DNA of 8,767 bases, from NCBI GenBank assembly GCA_002342255.1, contig DDPP01000057.1:1-8767 (forward strand), written 5' to 3'. The DNA is from Micrococcales bacterium UBA2465 (GTDB lineage Bacteria; Actinomycetota; Actinomycetes; Actinomycetales; Microbacteriaceae). Shown here in pieces: positions 6,375-8,767 of this stretch (its first letter is position 1; each line of letters opens with the position of its first letter). Position numbers and translations under genes: made by a program. The notes under the pieces are model-generated. The model saw only the letters and a program-made list of their open reading frames with translations. It was not told the origin of the DNA and did no database searches.

Positions 6375-8410
6375 GATTCTTGGCCGATAAAGATGTCGTT
6401 CAGTTGCTCTCTGCGAGCTTCAACTTCACGAACTTCACGTTCTTGTTTTCGAATCTGAGGGATGCGAATAATCAAAGTCAGAACTTTGGCCAACACAATT
6501 ACCATCAGGAAGCCCACGGCTTGCGAACCAATCGCATTGGTCAAACCAAACATCTCGCCTACATAACCAGTCCACAGTAAACCGACCAACTGAATCGGAA
6601 TCAACAGCAATGCTGCTGCTGAGCAAATTAACCAGATGATGATGGATAAAACATTGAACTTTCCATAGAAACCATAGGAACGAGTCAGGGAGAGTTCGTG
6701 ATAGGCGATCCGACGCAGAGCAACATCCACCATAAACATGCCTATCCAGCCAGCAGAAAGAGCTGCGATCAGGGCAAAGACATTGCTGACATACTCGATG
6801 GTAAGTTCAACCGGTTGCTGAGCGAATAGCGCCAACATTCCTAGAGTCAGAATTAGAACGATAAACCTGGCACCAACTTTTCCTTTGAAACTAAACAAAG
6901 AAACCAGATCCAGGGTTGAACTCTTGAAGGATAGGAGAGCAATATAAAAAATTGCCATAGCTACGCCTGAGAAAAACAGTGTCCCGGCCCAGCTGAGCAT
7001 GGATCCGGCAACAATCTGCTTGAACAAATTCAAATCGATTGGCAGCCCGACATAACGCATTGACTCGGGGCCCAACCAAGCAACTGCAAAAAGAGCTACC
7101 GCAATTGGAATAACTACCTGAGAACCTAGCAAAGCGAGGAAAACTTTATAGCCGCGTCGCTTCATCGGAATCGCTTTTGAAAGATTTGGCCCAACAGCAA
7201 CCCAGAGCACCGTGATTACCATCACTACCAGTGAAACGCCAGCCAGAGATTCTTTGCTGAAGATATCGGCTGAGCCTGAAACCTTAAAAGCCAGTTTTGA
7301 ACCAACTAAACCAAAAAAGCTACCGAATACGGCTAGTGTTGCAAGTCCACTGAAAACATATTGCAGGACTCTGCTTCCTTGGCCAGAGACAAAAGCCAAA
7401 CCAAAAATAACCAGAGAAATTAAGCTCGCAACGGCTAATCCATAACTGATGTTCATCCCCAAAACTGTTGCCAAAATCGAATTGTAATCAGGCACACCGG
7501 TAAACACTCCGTTGGAAACGACTAATCCCCCGTAAATCAGCAATGCGGTTAAAGCAATCCTTGATAAGGCGACGAAAGTCAGCGGAACCGTGTTTCCCCA
7601 AACTCCAAAAATTGCCCTAGAGATTATCGCCGTCGATAAGCCAGATCGCTTTCCAGCAAGAGCAGAAATCGAGACGATGATTCCAGCAACCAGATAGCCA
7701 ACAACAATGTCAATGATTGCTGCATTCAGACTCAAACCAAAACTCAATAACATCATGCTCAACAAAATCGGAACGATTGTTGATGTTGCGCCTAACCAAA
7801 CGAATAGCTGCGAAATAGGTCGTCTGTTCCGATGCTTGTCGGAAGGAATAAGAATGTTCTTTGGCCCAGTCGCGGCATCCTCGGGTGCCTGCTCTTGTTC
7901 GAGAGCGGTTAGTTCTTCTTCAGCCGCTGCAGCAATGATTAGGCTTTCGAATTCATCCTGAGTTTCAGTTCCGACTGGAGAAAGTGCTGGTTCCTCAAAA
8001 ACTTCGTCAAAAACTTCGGTTGCCTCTGGCTCTGGTTGGGTAACTACCTCAATGACGGCCTCTTCAACCACCTCTTCAGGTTGCAACCAAGAGAAAGGTT
8101 CAGGAATTTGAGCTTCTGGATCGGTTGTTTGATCTGGATTTGGGACTGCCACAGTTTCTGATGGCGGAACGGCCTGGCCTCTGAATTTGGCCAAGGCAGC
8201 GACTGCCTCCGCAGAGCCATCTGCTTCCATTTGTAAAACCCAGGCTTGAATCTCAGCGTCTTCCTGAGCCCGAAGAGCTTCTTGGGCAACTAGAAGGTCC
8301 ATCAACGCTTCGACACCGGTATTGGTGCTGGTGGCTAAATTAACTCGGGCGGCAAGTTCCTCATCAGTAAGCGAGCGTCTGACAGGTGGCTGATATTTAC
8401 TGGAATCCAT
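6371..8410 (-). CDS. NCS1-like permease (cytosine/purine permease family) with acidic N-terminal cytoplasmic domain
   Basis: 679 residues. Residues 1-78 look alpha-helical (SLTDEELAARV, then an alanine-rich stretch ending KFRG). Residues 80-185 are acidic and Pro/Glu-rich, with no cysteine and almost no basic residues. From 200 to 650 there are about twelve hydrophobic segments (near 203-225, 230-251, 274-297, 322-342, 349-370, 388-409, 422-445, 468-492, 514-530, 540-562, 585-608, 629-648). The tail (651-679) is charged and helical. NCS1-like cues are SGLSTAIISRAIFGVWGN (256-273) and a D562-containing WIGMFMVDVALRR. The usual acidic signature after TM6 (S/A-D-Y-S-R) reads GPNLSKAIP, so substrate and even transport activity are uncertain. 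NCS1 proteins are commonly 400-500 residues, so the 190-residue extension is unusual. It is the first gene of the four-gene unit and overlaps nif3-like by 4 bp. Confidence 0.82.
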   Translation of the reverse strand: MDSSKYQPPVRRSLTDEELAARVNLATSTNTGVEALMDLLVAQEALRAQEDAEIQAWVLQMEADGSAEAVAALAKFRGQAVPPSETVAVPNPDQTTDPEAQIPEPFSWLQPEEVVEEAVIEVVTQPEPEATEVFDEVFEEPALSPVGTETQDEFESLIIAAAAEEELTALEQEQAPEDAATGPKNILIPSDKHRNRRPISQLFVWLGATSTIVPILLSMMLLSFGLSLNAAIIDIVVGYLVAGIIVSISALAGKRSGLSTAIISRAIFGVWGNTVPLTFVALSRIALTALLIYGGLVVSNGVFTGVPDYNSILATVLGMNISYGLAVASLISLVIFGLAFVSGQGSRVLQYVFSGLATLAVFGSFFGLVGSKLAFKVSGSADIFSKESLAGVSLVVMVITVLWVAVGPNLSKAIPMKRRGYKVFLALLGSQVVIPIAVALFAVAWLGPESMRYVGLPIDLNLFKQIVAGSMLSWAGTLFFSGVAMAIFYIALLSFKSSTLDLVSLFSFKGKVGARFIVLILTLGMLALFAQQPVELTIEYVSNVFALIAALSAGWIGMFMVDVALRRIAYHELSLTRSYGFYGKFNVLSIIIWLICSAAALLLIPIQLVGLLWTGYVGEMFGLTNAIGSQAVGFLMVIVLAKVLTLIIRIPQIRKQEREVREVEARREQLNDIFIGQES

Positions 8411-8416
8411 AGCGAA

Positions 8417-8422
8417 ATTCTA
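8417..8422 (-). promoter_or_regulatory. Candidate -10 box giving a leaderless permease transcript
   Basis: TAGAAT (five of six consensus bases) on the - strand lies exactly 6 nt before ATG 8410, so the transcript would begin at the start codon. No Shine-Dalgarno-like sequence lies close upstream. No convincing -35 box is visible. Geometry is identical to that of map. Confidence 0.5.
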
Positions 8423-8459
8423 CTGCTAGCCCCATTTTTATGAGCCTTAAAAGAAAAAG

Positions 8460-8532
8460 TGGGCCCTACCGGGCTCGAACCGATGACATCCACGGTGTAA
8501 GCGTGGCGCTCTACCAACTGAGCTAAAGGCCC
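8460..8532 (-). tRNA. tRNA-Val, anticodon UAC
   Basis: 73 nt that fold as a complete cloverleaf. The acceptor GGGCCTT pairs with AGGGCCC (one G-U pair), the D arm contains AGCTCAGTTGGTAGAGC, the anticodon stem CCACG/CGTGG closes the loop CTTACAC with anticodon TAC, and the T loop is GGTTCGAGCCC with discriminator A. It reads GUA and probably other valine codons. The 3' CCA is not encoded (ACTT follows), so it must be added by nucleotidyltransferase. A T-rich stretch (CTTTTTCTTTT) directly follows the tRNA and may aid termination or trimming. It lies 49 nt upstream of the permease start and 49 nt downstream of the peroxiredoxin stop. Confidence 0.97.
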
Positions 8533-8546
8533 TCTTCTTCACTTCA

Positions 8547-8561
8547 TTGCCGAAAAGGCAA
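8547..8561. other. Short hairpin between the peroxiredoxin gene and tRNA-Val
   Basis: TTGCC-5 nt-GGCAA forms a 5-bp stem. On the - strand it would lie after the peroxiredoxin stop and in the tRNA precursor leader. No T-run follows on that strand, so it is at most a weak terminator or a processing or stability element. Confidence 0.35.
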
Positions 8562-8568
8562 CTAGAAA

Positions 8569-8574
8569 ACTATA
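8569..8574 (-). promoter_or_regulatory. Candidate -10 box for tRNA-Val
   Basis: TATAGT (five of six consensus bases) on the - strand would start transcription near 8562, giving a precursor leader of about 30 nt before the tRNA. A -35-like TTGGCA exists at 8597-8602, but its 22-nt spacing is too long to count as support. Confidence 0.35.
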
Positions 8575-8581
8575 CCGCAGT

Positions 8582-8767
8582 CTAGGCCTTTAGTGTTGCC
8601 AAAGCCTTGTCATACTCGTCTAGGGATCTAGCCTGACCCGGAGCGGTAATGAACTTAGCCACCAATGCGCCAGCCTTATCGATTACAAAGGTTGCACGGT
8701 TAGCAATGCCATGTTCCTCTAAGAAAACCCCATAATCCCTGGCTACCTGCCCGTGGGGCCAGAAGTC
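8582..8767 (-). CDS. Peroxiredoxin, AhpE-like, C-terminal part (5' end outside window)
   Basis: The frame is open from the last base of the window on the - strand to TAG at 8582-8584, giving 61 residues. DFWPHGQVARDYGVF, then IANRATFVIDKAG, and a tail with TAPGQARSLDEYDKAL match the C-terminal half of M. tuberculosis-type AhpE peroxiredoxins, thiol peroxidases reducing hydrogen peroxide, organic peroxides and peroxynitrite. The N-terminal PxxxTxxC with the peroxidatic cysteine is outside the window, and no cysteine occurs in the visible part, consistent with a one-cysteine enzyme. The related Bcp group is the alternative, less likely because of the DFWPHG motif. It lies upstream of tRNA-Val on the same strand. 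Confidence 0.9.
   Translation of the reverse strand, partial: DFWPHGQVARDYGVFLEEHGIANRATFVIDKAGALVAKFITAPGQARSLDEYDKALATLKA

Noticed and set aside
8335..8517. 60-codon - strand open frame running through tRNA-Val into the permease start
   Set aside because: It overlaps a complete tRNA cloverleaf and the out-of-frame permease N-terminus.
8547..8561. Intrinsic terminator for the peroxiredoxin gene
   Set aside because: The stem is only 5 bp and lacks a following T-run on the - strand, so it is listed only as a hairpin.
1..8767. Mobile element, CRISPR array, toxin-antitoxin or defence island
   Set aside because: No transposase, integrase, direct-repeat array or attachment-site duplication next to tRNA-Val was seen; nearly every base belongs to a housekeeping or conserved gene.

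Overview
The window looks like ordinary chromosome of an actinobacterium. Evidence: full-length actinobacterial-type methionine aminopeptidase, a polyphosphate-glucokinase-type ROK kinase, an RNase H/histidine-phosphatase fusion, an AhpE-type peroxiredoxin and a type A RNase P RNA. Base composition looks moderate (below 50% G+C by eye), genes overlap or nearly touch, and intergenic space is minimal. This suggests a compact-genome lineage, perhaps a freshwater Microbacteriaceae, but the taxon below phylum is inference.

Layout, left arm (+ strand). The C-terminal part of glutamine-dependent NAD+ synthetase (1-657) is followed 3 nt later by panB (661-1473, TTG start). A small SPOR-like ORF on the - strand (1464-1649) overlaps the panB end by 10 bp and stands back to back with map. 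map (1696-2565) appears to be transcribed without a leader, and ppgK (2575-3330) follows it with a strong ribosome binding site.

Layout, right arm (- strand, read right to left). The end of an ahpE-like peroxiredoxin (8582-8767) is followed by tRNA-Val(UAC) (8460-8532). Then comes a four-gene unit with overlaps of 4, 11 and 4 bp: an NCS1-like permease with a long acidic N-terminal extension (6371-8410), a Nif3/YbgI-like metal protein (5550-6374), a coiled-coil zinc-ribbon protein (4847-5560) and the RNase HI-histidine phosphatase fusion (3705-4850). The RNase P RNA gene rnpB (about 3333-3680) lies 24 nt beyond and ends almost at the ppgK stop codon, so the two arms converge there.

Function. 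The + strand genes serve cofactor supply (NAD, pantothenate/CoA), N-terminal methionine removal and glucose phosphorylation. The - strand genes combine RNA metabolism (RNase H, RNase P, tRNA), two conserved proteins of unsettled role (Nif3, zinc ribbon), a transporter and peroxide defence. From memory, M. tuberculosis Rv2225 (panB), Rv2228c-Rv2230c (RNase H fusion, zinc ribbon, Nif3) and Rv2238c (ahpE) lie in a comparable order, so much of this appears to be conserved actinobacterial synteny. I saw no mobile element, CRISPR array, phage gene or defence system. The points worth a second look are the permease N-terminal domain and altered NCS1 signature, two candidate leaderless starts with identical geometry, and the arrangement around rnpB.
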